Source: Verrucomicrobiales bacterium (GTDB lineage: Bacteria; Verrucomicrobiota; Verrucomicrobiia; Verrucomicrobiales; V1-33). From it: a DNA stretch of 11,227 bases. Below the pieces are notes generated by a model. It did no database searches. It was not told where the DNA came from and worked only from the letters and a program-made list of their open reading frames with translations. A program made the translations under genes and the position numbers. Shown here piece after piece: positions 1 to 6,588 of the stretch (position 1 is the stretch's first letter; the number at the start of each line of letters is the position of its first letter). Location of the stretch: contig JALRGF010000625.1 in the NCBI GenBank assembly GCA_023253495.1, positions 1-11,227 of the forward strand, given 5' to 3'.

Positions 1-20
1 GCACTGCGGTAGCGTCATCC

Positions 21-1451
21 ATGGTGAGTGGCCTGCTGAGCCGCTGTCGAGCGACCGTCGCCGCGACTGCGGCGGCCGGGCTGGGGGTGCTGGGCGGTTT
101 GGGAGTGGCGCCCGCGGCGGTGGCCCAGCGGAGTGTGCCGCCGCCGGGTACGCGGATTCTGGAGCCTTCGGCGCAGCGCCCCGGCGATGCGGCGCGGGGG
201 TGGGACTATCTGGTTTATGGCGATTACGTGAGCAGCGGTGTGCCGCTGGAGGTTTTCCGGAAGGCGGCCGGCGCAAGCGACCTTGATCTCGGCCGTTCCG
301 GATCGGCGCAGGGGTTGTTGTACCGCTTCAATGCCGTGCGCACGGCTGAAGGCGTTGAGGTGGCGGCGCCCAACTGCCTGACCTGCCATGCCGAAACGAT
401 CAGCGGGCGGCTGGTGGTCGGACTGGGGAACAATTCCGACGACCACACCTCACACCAGGCGTCGGCCGTGGCGGCCGCCGGCCTCGCCACCCTGCTGCAG
501 TTCGGAGCCGAATCACCTGAAGTGAAGGCCTACCGGCCGATTCAGCAGTCCCATCAGGCGATCGGGCCGTTCATCACGACGCGGGTCCGGGGCGTCAACC
601 CGGCCGACAAGATCTTTGCCGCGCTGGCCGCCCGCCGGAACGCGGAGGACCTGCGCTGGCTCGATAAAAACCAGTTTGACGTGCCGGTCGAAACCGTGCC
701 CACCGACGTGCCGGCGTGGTGGCTGATGAAGAAGAAAAACGCGTTGTACTACATCGGCCTTGGCCGCGGTGACTTTGCGCGCCTTTCGTCCGCCTCCGGC
801 ATGCTCACGCTCCGGGACAGCGCGGAGGCGGCGCGGATCGACACGCGTTTTCCCGACGTCATGGCCTGGATCCGCACGCTCGAACCGCCACCGTACCCGC
901 ACCCGATCGACGCCGGCCTCGCCGCCCGCGGCCGCGTCACCTTTGAAAAACGCTGTGCGAAATGCCACGGGACCTACAGCGAGCGCGAGACATACCCGAA
1001 CCTGCTCGTTGCGCTGGAAACAATCGGCACCGATCCGCTGCTGGCCCGGTCGTACGCGTCCCGCCCCGAGTACCACACGTGGTACAACCGCAGCTGGTAC
1101 GGCCAGGCACCGCACGCCGGCCGCCTGGAACCGACCGACGGCTACGTCGCACCGCCGCTCGACGGCATCTGGGCCACCGCCCCGTACCTGCACAACGGCT
1201 CCGTGCCCACGCTCGAGGACCTGCTCGACAGCGGGCAGCGGCCGTCACTCTGGCAGCGCGATTTCACCAACAGCGCCTACGATGAAAAAAAAGGCGGGTG
1301 GAAATACGAAACCCGCGCCGCTGTCGAGCCGGGTGACCGCGTGACCTATGACACGACGCAGCCGGGCTACGGGAATGGCGGCCACGAATTCGGGGACGAT
1401 CTGGACGCGGCGGAGCGCGCGGAACTCATCGAGTACCTGAAGACGCTCTGA
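21..1451 (+). CDS. Exported di-heme c-type cytochrome (peroxidase/MauG/RoxA-like)
   Basis: The product is 476 aa from the ATG at 21. It has a signal peptide: Arg residues at about 8-10, an Ala/Gly/Leu/Val-rich core at about 11-31 and a probable AVA-Q cleavage after residue 35. There are two heme-binding CXXCH motifs, C119-LTC-H123 and C312-AKC-H316, so it should be a periplasmic or secreted di-heme protein. Around residues 378-400 a run containing APPLDG, WATAPYLHNGS (His391) and VPTLEDLL resembles the C-terminal part of di-heme peroxidase, MauG and rubber-oxygenase (RoxA/RoxB) proteins. The second heme domain is therefore the recognisable one, and the substrate is unknown. The frame has no stop between the left edge and the ATG and no ribosome binding site precedes it, so the true start could lie upstream of the window, although the signal peptide fits this one. 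It converges on fabV with a 69-bp gap. Class is confident; enzymatic role is not. Confidence 0.87.
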   Translation: MVSGLLSRCRATVAATAAAGLGVLGGLGVAPAAVAQRSVPPPGTRILEPSAQRPGDAARGWDYLVYGDYVSSGVPLEVFRKAAGASDLDLGRSGSAQGLLYRFNAVRTAEGVEVAAPNCLTCHAETISGRLVVGLGNNSDDHTSHQASAVAAAGLATLLQFGAESPEVKAYRPIQQSHQAIGPFITTRVRGVNPADKIFAALAARRNAEDLRWLDKNQFDVPVETVPTDVPAWWLMKKKNALYYIGLGRGDFARLSSASGMLTLRDSAEAARIDTRFPDVMAWIRTLEPPPYPHPIDAGLAARGRVTFEKRCAKCHGTYSERETYPNLLVALETIGTDPLLARSYASRPEYHTWYNRSWYGQAPHAGRLEPTDGYVAPPLDGIWATAPYLHNGSVPTLEDLLDSGQRPSLWQRDFTNSAYDEKKGGWKYETRAAVEPGDRVTYDTTQPGYGNGGHEFGDDLDAAERAELIEYLKTL

Positions 1452-1474
1452 AGAGGGGCGGTCGCTCTGAGAAG

Positions 1475-1503
1475 GCGCGTCCGTCGGTCCGGACCGGGGG
1501 CGC
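1475..1503. terminator. Possible bidirectional terminator hairpin between convergent genes
   Basis: The 69-bp gap between the cytochrome stop and the fabV stop holds a perfect 12-bp palindrome, CGGTCCGGACCG, at 1485-1496. It is flanked by GCGC at 1475-1478 and again at 1500-1503, which can extend it into a longer imperfect stem. A T-run is absent on both sides, so this is not a textbook intrinsic terminator. Its position between converging genes is the main argument. Confidence 0.3.
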
Positions 1504-1520
1504 GGCGGCCGTATCACCGC

Positions 1521-2729
1521 TCAGCCCCCGGAAGCCGCGGCGCGGATCGACGGGATCGGAACTTCCGGGTCGGTTTCGGCGGCATAATCGACGCCGGCCA
1601 GCCCGAAGCCGAAGAGCCGGAGGAAGCTCGCCTGATACCCCTCGAAATCGCCGAGCTCGGCGAGGTTTTCCGTGGTCACGGCCTGCCAGTTCCGGGCCAC
1701 CGGCTCCTGCACGGCGGGCGCCATTTCCCAGTCGTCGAGCCGGATGCGCCCGGCCTCATCCGGCTGGGGCTTTCCGCTGGCGAGGCGGTCGCGGAAGAGG
1801 CGGTCCATCTGTTCGATGCAATCCTCGTGGGTGCCCTGGGCTTTCATGGTTTTGTACAGCAGTGAGATGTACAATGGGACGACCGGGATGGCCGAGCTGG
1901 CCTGGGTGACCAGCGCCTTGTTGACCGAGACCCACGCCTTGCCGCCGAGCGGGGCGAGCCGGGTGTCGAGGGCACGCTGCGCGCGCTCCACGTCTTCCTT
2001 GGCTTTTCCGATGGTGCCATTTTTGTAGATCGGCCAGGTGAGTGAGGGGCCGATGTACGAATAGGCGACCGTCTGCACGCCGGGGGCGAGCGCGCCCGCC
2101 GCCTGCAGGGCGTCAATCCACATTTCCCAGTCCTCCCCGCCCATGACGGCGACCGTCTGGGCGACGTCGTCACCCTCGGCGGGTTCGATCGAGACCTCGT
2201 TGACCACGCCGGTGCCGGTGTTCAGGTTTTTGTTGGTGTACGTTTCGCCGATCGGCTTGAGCACGGATTTGCAGACCTCGCCGGTGCGCGGGTGGGTGCG
2301 GCGCGGGGAGGCGAGGCTGTAGATGATGCAGTCGACCTGTCCGAGGTCCGCCTTGATGGCGGCGATGACTTCGGCCTTGAGGGCGTCGGAGAAGGCGTCG
2401 CCGTTGAACGATCGGGCGTACAGCCCGGCGGCGGCCGCCTCGCGCTCGAAGGCGGCCGTATTGTACCAGCCGGCGGTCGCGGTGCGTCCCGGTTCGCCGG
2501 GGCGTTCGAAGAACACGCCGATGGTGGCGGCGCCGGAACCGAACGCGGCGGCAATCCGCGAGGCCAGGCCGTAGCCGGTGGAAGCGCCGATGACCAGCAC
2601 CTTGCGGGGGCCATGAGCGATCGGGCCGCGTTTCTGAACGACGGCGATCTGTTCGGCGACGTGGCGGGCGCAGCCATCGGGGTGGGCGGTGGTGCAGATG
2701 AACCCGCGGATTTTGGGGGCGACAATCAT
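1521..2729 (-). CDS. fabV: Enoyl-[acyl-carrier-protein] reductase FabV
   Basis: FabV reduces the trans-2 double bond of enoyl-ACP (or enoyl-CoA) with NADH, the last step of each fatty acid elongation cycle, in the cytoplasm. The N-terminus (KIRGFICTTAHP, then GC) is the FabV/TER signature. A Rossmann nucleotide loop reads VIGASTGYGLASR, and YSLASPRR with HPRTGE and LKPIGETY follow. The active-site Y-X8-K appears in PIYKNGTIGKAK. Three in-frame ATGs exist (2747, 2738, 2729). I chose 2729 because the protein then begins MIVAPKIRGF like other FabVs, because Tyr and Lys then fall at 235 and 244 as in characterised FabV, and because the ATG overlaps the TatD stop in an ATGA arrangement typical of translational coupling. 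Length is 402 aa, normal for the family. It is the last gene of the sufE-TatD-fabV cluster. FabV enzymes are generally insensitive to triclosan, unlike FabI. Identification is near certain; the start is moderately so. Confidence 0.95.
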   Translation of the reverse strand: MIVAPKIRGFICTTAHPDGCARHVAEQIAVVQKRGPIAHGPRKVLVIGASTGYGLASRIAAAFGSGAATIGVFFERPGEPGRTATAGWYNTAAFEREAAAAGLYARSFNGDAFSDALKAEVIAAIKADLGQVDCIIYSLASPRRTHPRTGEVCKSVLKPIGETYTNKNLNTGTGVVNEVSIEPAEGDDVAQTVAVMGGEDWEMWIDALQAAGALAPGVQTVAYSYIGPSLTWPIYKNGTIGKAKEDVERAQRALDTRLAPLGGKAWVSVNKALVTQASSAIPVVPLYISLLYKTMKAQGTHEDCIEQMDRLFRDRLASGKPQPDEAGRIRLDDWEMAPAVQEPVARNWQAVTTENLAELGDFEGYQASFLRLFGFGLAGVDYAAETDPEVPIPSIRAAASGG

Positions 2730-3595
2730 GATGGGCATCGGTTCCATGGAAGTCCGCCTGCTGGCAACTGATTTCCGCGCAGCGGGTCAGCGCCGAAGAG
2801 GCGCTGGAAATTTTCCGCCACCAGCCGGACCAGGGCGTCCTCCCCGATGCCGCGCCGCGCGGCCAGCTCCGGATACACGTCGGCCAGACTGGCCGGATGA
2901 TGGAGTGCGGTGCCGTCGGGGGCCGGCGGCAGCGAGTACCGGGTGAGGGCGGCCGGTGGCGGCATGGCCGGCGCGTCGGTCTCGATGAGCAACCGCCCGG
3001 CCGGCACCTGCCGGAAGACCTCGCGCCGCGCCGCCTTGCGCTCGTGCAGGAAATACCCGTTGAAACTGAAATAGGCGCCCCGGGCCGCGAAACGTTCGAC
3101 GAGTTCCAGGGGCCCGCCATAAGCGTGCAGCAGAAACCCGCGGGCCGGCACCGGATGGCGGTGCAGCAACTCCTCAAGCGCCCCCCAGGCCTCCAGGCAA
3201 TGAATGCTCGCCGGCAGGTTCCGCTCGGCCGCCACCGCCAGCTGGGCCAGAAAAACCGCCTGCTGGTCGGCAAAATCATATGGCTTTTTCCACCGGTCGA
3301 GGCCGATCTCCCCGATGCCGTGAGGGCGACCGGCCGCGGTTTCGCGATCGAGGCACGCGATCAACCGGTTCCTCCATTCCGGGGTGCGGCCGGCCACCCG
3401 CCACGGGTGCAGGCCGTAACTCGGTATCACCCACCGATGGGCGTCCGCCAGTGCCGCCACCGCCTGCCAGTCGGCCTCCTCCGTGCCGTTGACGACCGCG
3501 GCCCCGACCCCGACCGCGCGCAGCTCCGCCACAATGGCCTCGCGATGCGGGTCCAGCCATTCATCCTGCAGGTGGTTGTGCGCGTCGCAGAGCAT
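2726..3595 (-). CDS. TatD-family metal-dependent hydrolase (DNase-type)
   Basis: The product is 289 aa from the ATG at 3595. It carries the TatD amidohydrolase-fold metal ligands in order: H6-N-H8 in DAHNHL near the N-terminus, SYGLHPW (His63), Glu96 in GIGEIGLD, His132 in ASIHCLEA, His157 in FLLHAYGG, and Asp207 in LIETDAP. Family members are cytoplasmic metal-dependent nucleases or hydrolases with exonuclease activity reported for E. coli TatD; the exact substrate here cannot be read from sequence. The frame stays open upstream to 3772, but the extra 59 residues are Arg/Pro-rich, overlap sufE and precede the conserved metal motif, so the start at MLCDAHNHL is preferred. The start lies 7 nt after the sufE stop with no clear ribosome binding site, and the stop overlaps the fabV start by 4 nt, so translation is probably coupled through the operon. 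Confidence 0.92.
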   Translation of the reverse strand: MLCDAHNHLQDEWLDPHREAIVAELRAVGVGAAVVNGTEEADWQAVAALADAHRWVIPSYGLHPWRVAGRTPEWRNRLIACLDRETAAGRPHGIGEIGLDRWKKPYDFADQQAVFLAQLAVAAERNLPASIHCLEAWGALEELLHRHPVPARGFLLHAYGGPLELVERFAARGAYFSFNGYFLHERKAARREVFRQVPAGRLLIETDAPAMPPPAALTRYSLPPAPDGTALHHPASLADVYPELAARRGIGEDALVRLVAENFQRLFGADPLRGNQLPAGGLPWNRCPS

Positions 3596-3602
3596 GGTTG
3601 GG

Positions 3603-4025
3603 TCAGGCGTGTTCGTCCGCCAGTCCGGCGGCCAGCTGCCGCAGCCGCGCCCGGGAATGAGCCAGCCCCTGCCGGCGCGTCGGAGAGAGGTGGCGCTCCA
3701 GCCCGGAATCCGCGAAGACCGAGGTCTCAAAGGCCGCCACCTCCCCGGGCGGGGCACCTTCGTACACATCACACAGCAGCGCCATCAGCCCGAACACCAT
3801 CGGAGAATCGGCCGCCACCCGGAAGTGGCACCGGCCGTTTTCCCGCGAGGCGGTCAGCCAGACGCGCGACACACAACCGGGGACCAGCGCGGCGTCGGTG
3901 CGTTCGTCCGGCGGCAGGGGAGGGCGCCGCCCGGCCCGCTGGATCAGGTGTGCCAGCCGCTCCTGCGGGTCCGGCAACACCGCCAGTTCCGCCAGCAGGG
4001 AGGCTTCGGTTTCGCTCACAGGCAT
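3603..4025 (-). CDS. sufE: SufE-family cysteine desulfurase activator / sulfur acceptor
   Basis: SufE accepts persulfide sulfur from the cysteine desulfurase SufS and passes it to the Fe-S scaffold in the cytoplasm. From the ATG at 4025 the protein is 140 aa, the usual length. The conserved acceptor Cys lies in LVPGCVSRVWL at residue 51, the same number as in E. coli SufE. The family blocks ADSPMVFGLMALLCDVYEG and LSPTRRQGL follow. The frame extends upstream to 4160, but those residues are low in family character. A weak GGGTGGA sits only 4 nt before the chosen ATG. It is the first gene of the minus-strand cluster with TatD and fabV. No sufS or sufBCD is visible nearby, so its desulfurase partner must be encoded elsewhere. 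A CsdE-like role is an alternative within the same family. Confidence 0.92.
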   Translation of the reverse strand: MPVSETEASLLAELAVLPDPQERLAHLIQRAGRRPPLPPDERTDAALVPGCVSRVWLTASRENGRCHFRVAADSPMVFGLMALLCDVYEGAPPGEVAAFETSVFADSGLERHLSPTRRQGLAHSRARLRQLAAGLADEHA

Positions 4026-4252
4026 GGCGTCCACCCAATCCGGAATCCGGCAGCCGTCACGGGCGATTCCCGCTCCCCGCCACGTTCGGACCGGCACCGC
4101 GCCCCCAACCCCCGGCGTCCCGCATCGGGGCCGCCCCGAAGGACGCCGCGCCGCCCGCAATAATCATGGACTTCCCGCCGGTCCTGCGGAATTTCCGGAC
4201 GAATCCGGCTGCGTGAGCCGCCTTTTGATTGTCCCCAGGAGCCCCTGCACTC
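4026..4252. promoter_or_regulatory. Divergent intergenic region between sufE and prc
   Basis: This 227-bp stretch must hold the promoters for the minus-strand sufE cluster and for prc. An AT-richer patch at about 4159-4167 (AATAATCAT) is the best -10-like sequence on either strand, but I could not pair it with a convincing -35 box. A small inverted repeat, CCGGA-CGAA-TCCGG, lies at 4195-4208 in the likely prc leader. A 16-codon ORF at 4166-4216 has no ribosome binding site and is not called. The function follows from gene orientation; no specific site is proven. Confidence 0.4.
4237..4241 (+). promoter_or_regulatory. Ribosome binding site deciding the prc start
   Basis: AGGAG lies 11 nt before the ATG at 4253. 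It also lies downstream of an in-frame TTG at 4229, so it favours the ATG over the longer TTG-started version. The ATG version also gives a clean signal peptide. Confidence 0.6.
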
Positions 4253-6556
4253 ATGACTCTGTCCATCCTCACCCCGTCGCGATCCCGGCGACTCCTCGCC
4301 CTCGGTGTGGCCGCCCTCGCGCTCCATGGCCCGGTCAGGCCGGTCCGCGCCGCCACCGATTACGGGGAAGTGGCCATGGCCGTGGCCCACGCGATGCAGA
4401 ATCAGCATTATTCGCGGCACGACTTCGACGACGCCTACTCGAAACGCATGCTCGGGCATTTCCTTGACCTGCTCGACTTCGATCACCGGTTTTTCCTCCA
4501 GTCGGATGTGGACACGTTCCGTCAGGACTATGAGACGCAGCTTGACGACATGATCCTCGTCAACGGGGACATTTCCGCCGCCCATGTCATCTACGACCTG
4601 TTCAAGAAACGCGCGCAGGAGCGCGTGGCCAAAATCCAGCAGGTCCTCAAATCCGAGACGTTCACCTTCGACGGCGACGATACCGTCAACATCACCCGCA
4701 AGGAACTCCCGTGGCCCCGCACCGAGGCCGAAGCCGATGTGCTCTGGACCGGGATCCTCAAAAATCAGGTGCTCGCCGAACGGCTCAGCCGCCAGCTGAA
4801 GGCCGAACGCGAGGCGGAAAAAGAAGCCGAAATGACGCCGGAGGAGCGCCAGCAGGCCGCTGAAAAAAATTCCAAAGCCGAGAACAAATCCCAGGAATCA
4901 CCGGAGGAGAAAACCGCCGCATTCTGGGAACGGTTCCTCAAGGGGCTTGACGAAAATGACAAGGAGGACGTGGTCAATTTCTTCCTCTCCTCGCTGGCCG
5001 CGGCCTACGACCCGCACTCGGAATACATGAGCCCGTCCGACAACGAAAATTTCCAGGTGGGCATGAAGAATTCGCTGGTCGGCATCGGCGCTCTGCTCAG
5101 CAAAAAGGAGGATGCCGTGGAAATCCAGGGGATCGTCGTCGGCGGACCGGCGGACAAATCCGGCCTGCTCAAGGAACGCGACAAAATCATCGCGGTGGGT
5201 CAAGGCAAGGACGGAGCCATGGAGGACGTGCGCGCCCTGAAGCTTCAGAAAATCGTCGATCAGATCCGCGGCGAGGAAGGCAGCGTGGTGCGACTGAAGA
5301 TCATTCCGTTCAGCGACCCGACGGTGGAAAAGGAAATTTCGATCATCCGCGCAAAGGTCGACCTGAAGGACAAGGTGGCGACCGCCAACCTGATGGAAAC
5401 GACGAGGGACGGCCAGCCGCTGCGCCTCGGCTGGATTTCGCTGCCCGCCTTTTATGCGGACATGGACACGCACGAGTCCGGGTGCACCAAGGATGTGCGC
5501 CGCCTGCTTGAGCGCCTCATGAAGGAGAACATCAATGGTCTCGTCCTCGACCTCCGCGGCAATGGCGGCGGCTCGCTGGAGGAGGCCATCTCCCTCACCG
5601 GCCTGTTCATCAAGCGCGGCCCGGTGGTGCAGGCGGTCGACTGGCGGCGCGAACAACCGGATCTGCGGCCCAGCCGCAATGCCGACCCCCTCTACAACGG
5701 ACCGCTGGTGGTGATGACCGACAAAACCAGCGCTTCGGCCAGCGAAATTCTGGCGGCCGCCATCCAGGACTACGGCCGCGGGGTGGTCGTGGGCGACGAA
5801 TCGACCTTCGGCAAGGGCACCGTGCAGACGATCATCGACATGAAACGCGTCATGCCGATTTTCAGTGACAGCAGCCGCGCCGGATCCCTGAAGATCACCA
5901 TTCAGAAATTCTACCGCATCGCCGGCGGCTCGACCCAGTTCAAAGGTGTGCGCTCGGACATCGTCCTGCCGCAGCGCGTCGACGCCTACGAAATCGGTGA
6001 GGACCAGCTGGAGAATCCGCTGCCGTACGACGTGATCAAGCCGCTACGGTACGCCTTGGCCGATCAGGCCCCGCTGCCGTTGGACGACCTGCGCACCCGC
6101 TCGCAGGAGCGGGTGCAGAAACAGGTGGAATTCCGGTACATTCTGGATGATGCCGCCCGTCTGCGCGACCAGATCGAACGCAACACTCTGTCGCTCAACC
6201 TTCAGTCGCGCACTTCGGAGATCGCCGCAAACAAGGAGCGCCGGAAATCGCGCATCGCCGAACGCAAACAGCGGGTGGCTGCCCTCGGCGACGCCCAGGC
6301 CAATGAATACAAAATTTACCGGCTCACTCTCGACACCGTGAATGAACCCGCCCTCAAGCTGGAATCGGATTTCACCGATGAGCAGACGACCGGCATGCGT
6401 CTGGCCAAAGATGAGGACGAGGTGGAGCTGGCCGACGACAAAGTGAAATTCCCCTACAACCTCGAGCCGGTAAAACTCGAAGGCCTGCGCATCCTCGCCG
6501 ACCTCATCGGCCTGACCGGCCCCCCGCGCACCGCCCAGTCGGCTCCCGGCCGCTAA
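4253..6556 (+). CDS. prc: Tail-specific protease Prc (C-terminal processing peptidase, S41)
   Basis: The product is 767 aa from the ATG at 4253. Prc/Tsp cleaves periplasmic proteins from their C-terminal tails and trims envelope proteins. A signal peptide (RSRR, then a Leu/Ala core, VRA-A cleavage near residue 33) sends it across the inner membrane. The order is the Prc one: an N-terminal Tsp domain (about 35-260, with LLDFDHRFFLQSD), PDZ domain (about 265-360, GIGALL and GGPADKSGLL), S41 protease core (about 390-580) and the C-terminal DUF3340-type domain (about 585-755, starting ENPLPYDVI). The catalytic Ser is in TSASASEIL (probably Ser495) and the catalytic Lys is Lys521 in FGKGTVQ. LVLDLRGNGGGSLEEA is the typical core strand and oxyanion loop. 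It is longer than E. coli Prc (682 aa), mainly through a charged Glu/Lys/Ala stretch at about 180-225 that is probably coiled or disordered. It is transcribed divergently from sufE. Confidence 0.95.
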   Translation: MTLSILTPSRSRRLLALGVAALALHGPVRPVRAATDYGEVAMAVAHAMQNQHYSRHDFDDAYSKRMLGHFLDLLDFDHRFFLQSDVDTFRQDYETQLDDMILVNGDISAAHVIYDLFKKRAQERVAKIQQVLKSETFTFDGDDTVNITRKELPWPRTEAEADVLWTGILKNQVLAERLSRQLKAEREAEKEAEMTPEERQQAAEKNSKAENKSQESPEEKTAAFWERFLKGLDENDKEDVVNFFLSSLAAAYDPHSEYMSPSDNENFQVGMKNSLVGIGALLSKKEDAVEIQGIVVGGPADKSGLLKERDKIIAVGQGKDGAMEDVRALKLQKIVDQIRGEEGSVVRLKIIPFSDPTVEKEISIIRAKVDLKDKVATANLMETTRDGQPLRLGWISLPAFYADMDTHESGCTKDVRRLLERLMKENINGLVLDLRGNGGGSLEEAISLTGLFIKRGPVVQAVDWRREQPDLRPSRNADPLYNGPLVVMTDKTSASASEILAAAIQDYGRGVVVGDESTFGKGTVQTIIDMKRVMPIFSDSSRAGSLKITIQKFYRIAGGSTQFKGVRSDIVLPQRVDAYEIGEDQLENPLPYDVIKPLRYALADQAPLPLDDLRTRSQERVQKQVEFRYILDDAARLRDQIERNTLSLNLQSRTSEIAANKERRKSRIAERKQRVAALGDAQANEYKIYRLTLDTVNEPALKLESDFTDEQTTGMRLAKDEDEVELADDKVKFPYNLEPVKLEGLRILADLIGLTGPPRTAQSAPGR

Positions 6557-6588
6557 GCCGCGTCAAAGGCAATCAAGCGCCCAGGGCG

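Noticed and set aside
1285..1292. Run of eight A in the cytochrome gene as a programmed frameshift site
   Set aside because: The frame reads on normally (DEKKGGWKYE) to a sensible C-terminus, and neither alternative frame offers a meaningful extension.
2170..3279. 369-aa minus-strand open frame overlapping TatD and fabV in another frame
   Set aside because: Both genes have recognisable residues in their own frames; this one is Arg/His/Pro-rich noise.
4026..4160. 45-residue N-terminal extension of SufE
   Set aside because: It would exceed the normal SufE length and move the acceptor Cys from its usual position 51; the residues lack family character.
2897..4216. 439-aa plus-strand open frame across TatD and sufE
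   Set aside because: Arg/Pro-rich and without motifs, opposite two clear families on the minus strand.
4229..4252. TTG-started eight-residue extension of Prc
   Set aside because: AGGAG lies between the TTG and the ATG at 4253, and the extension would spoil the signal peptide n-region.
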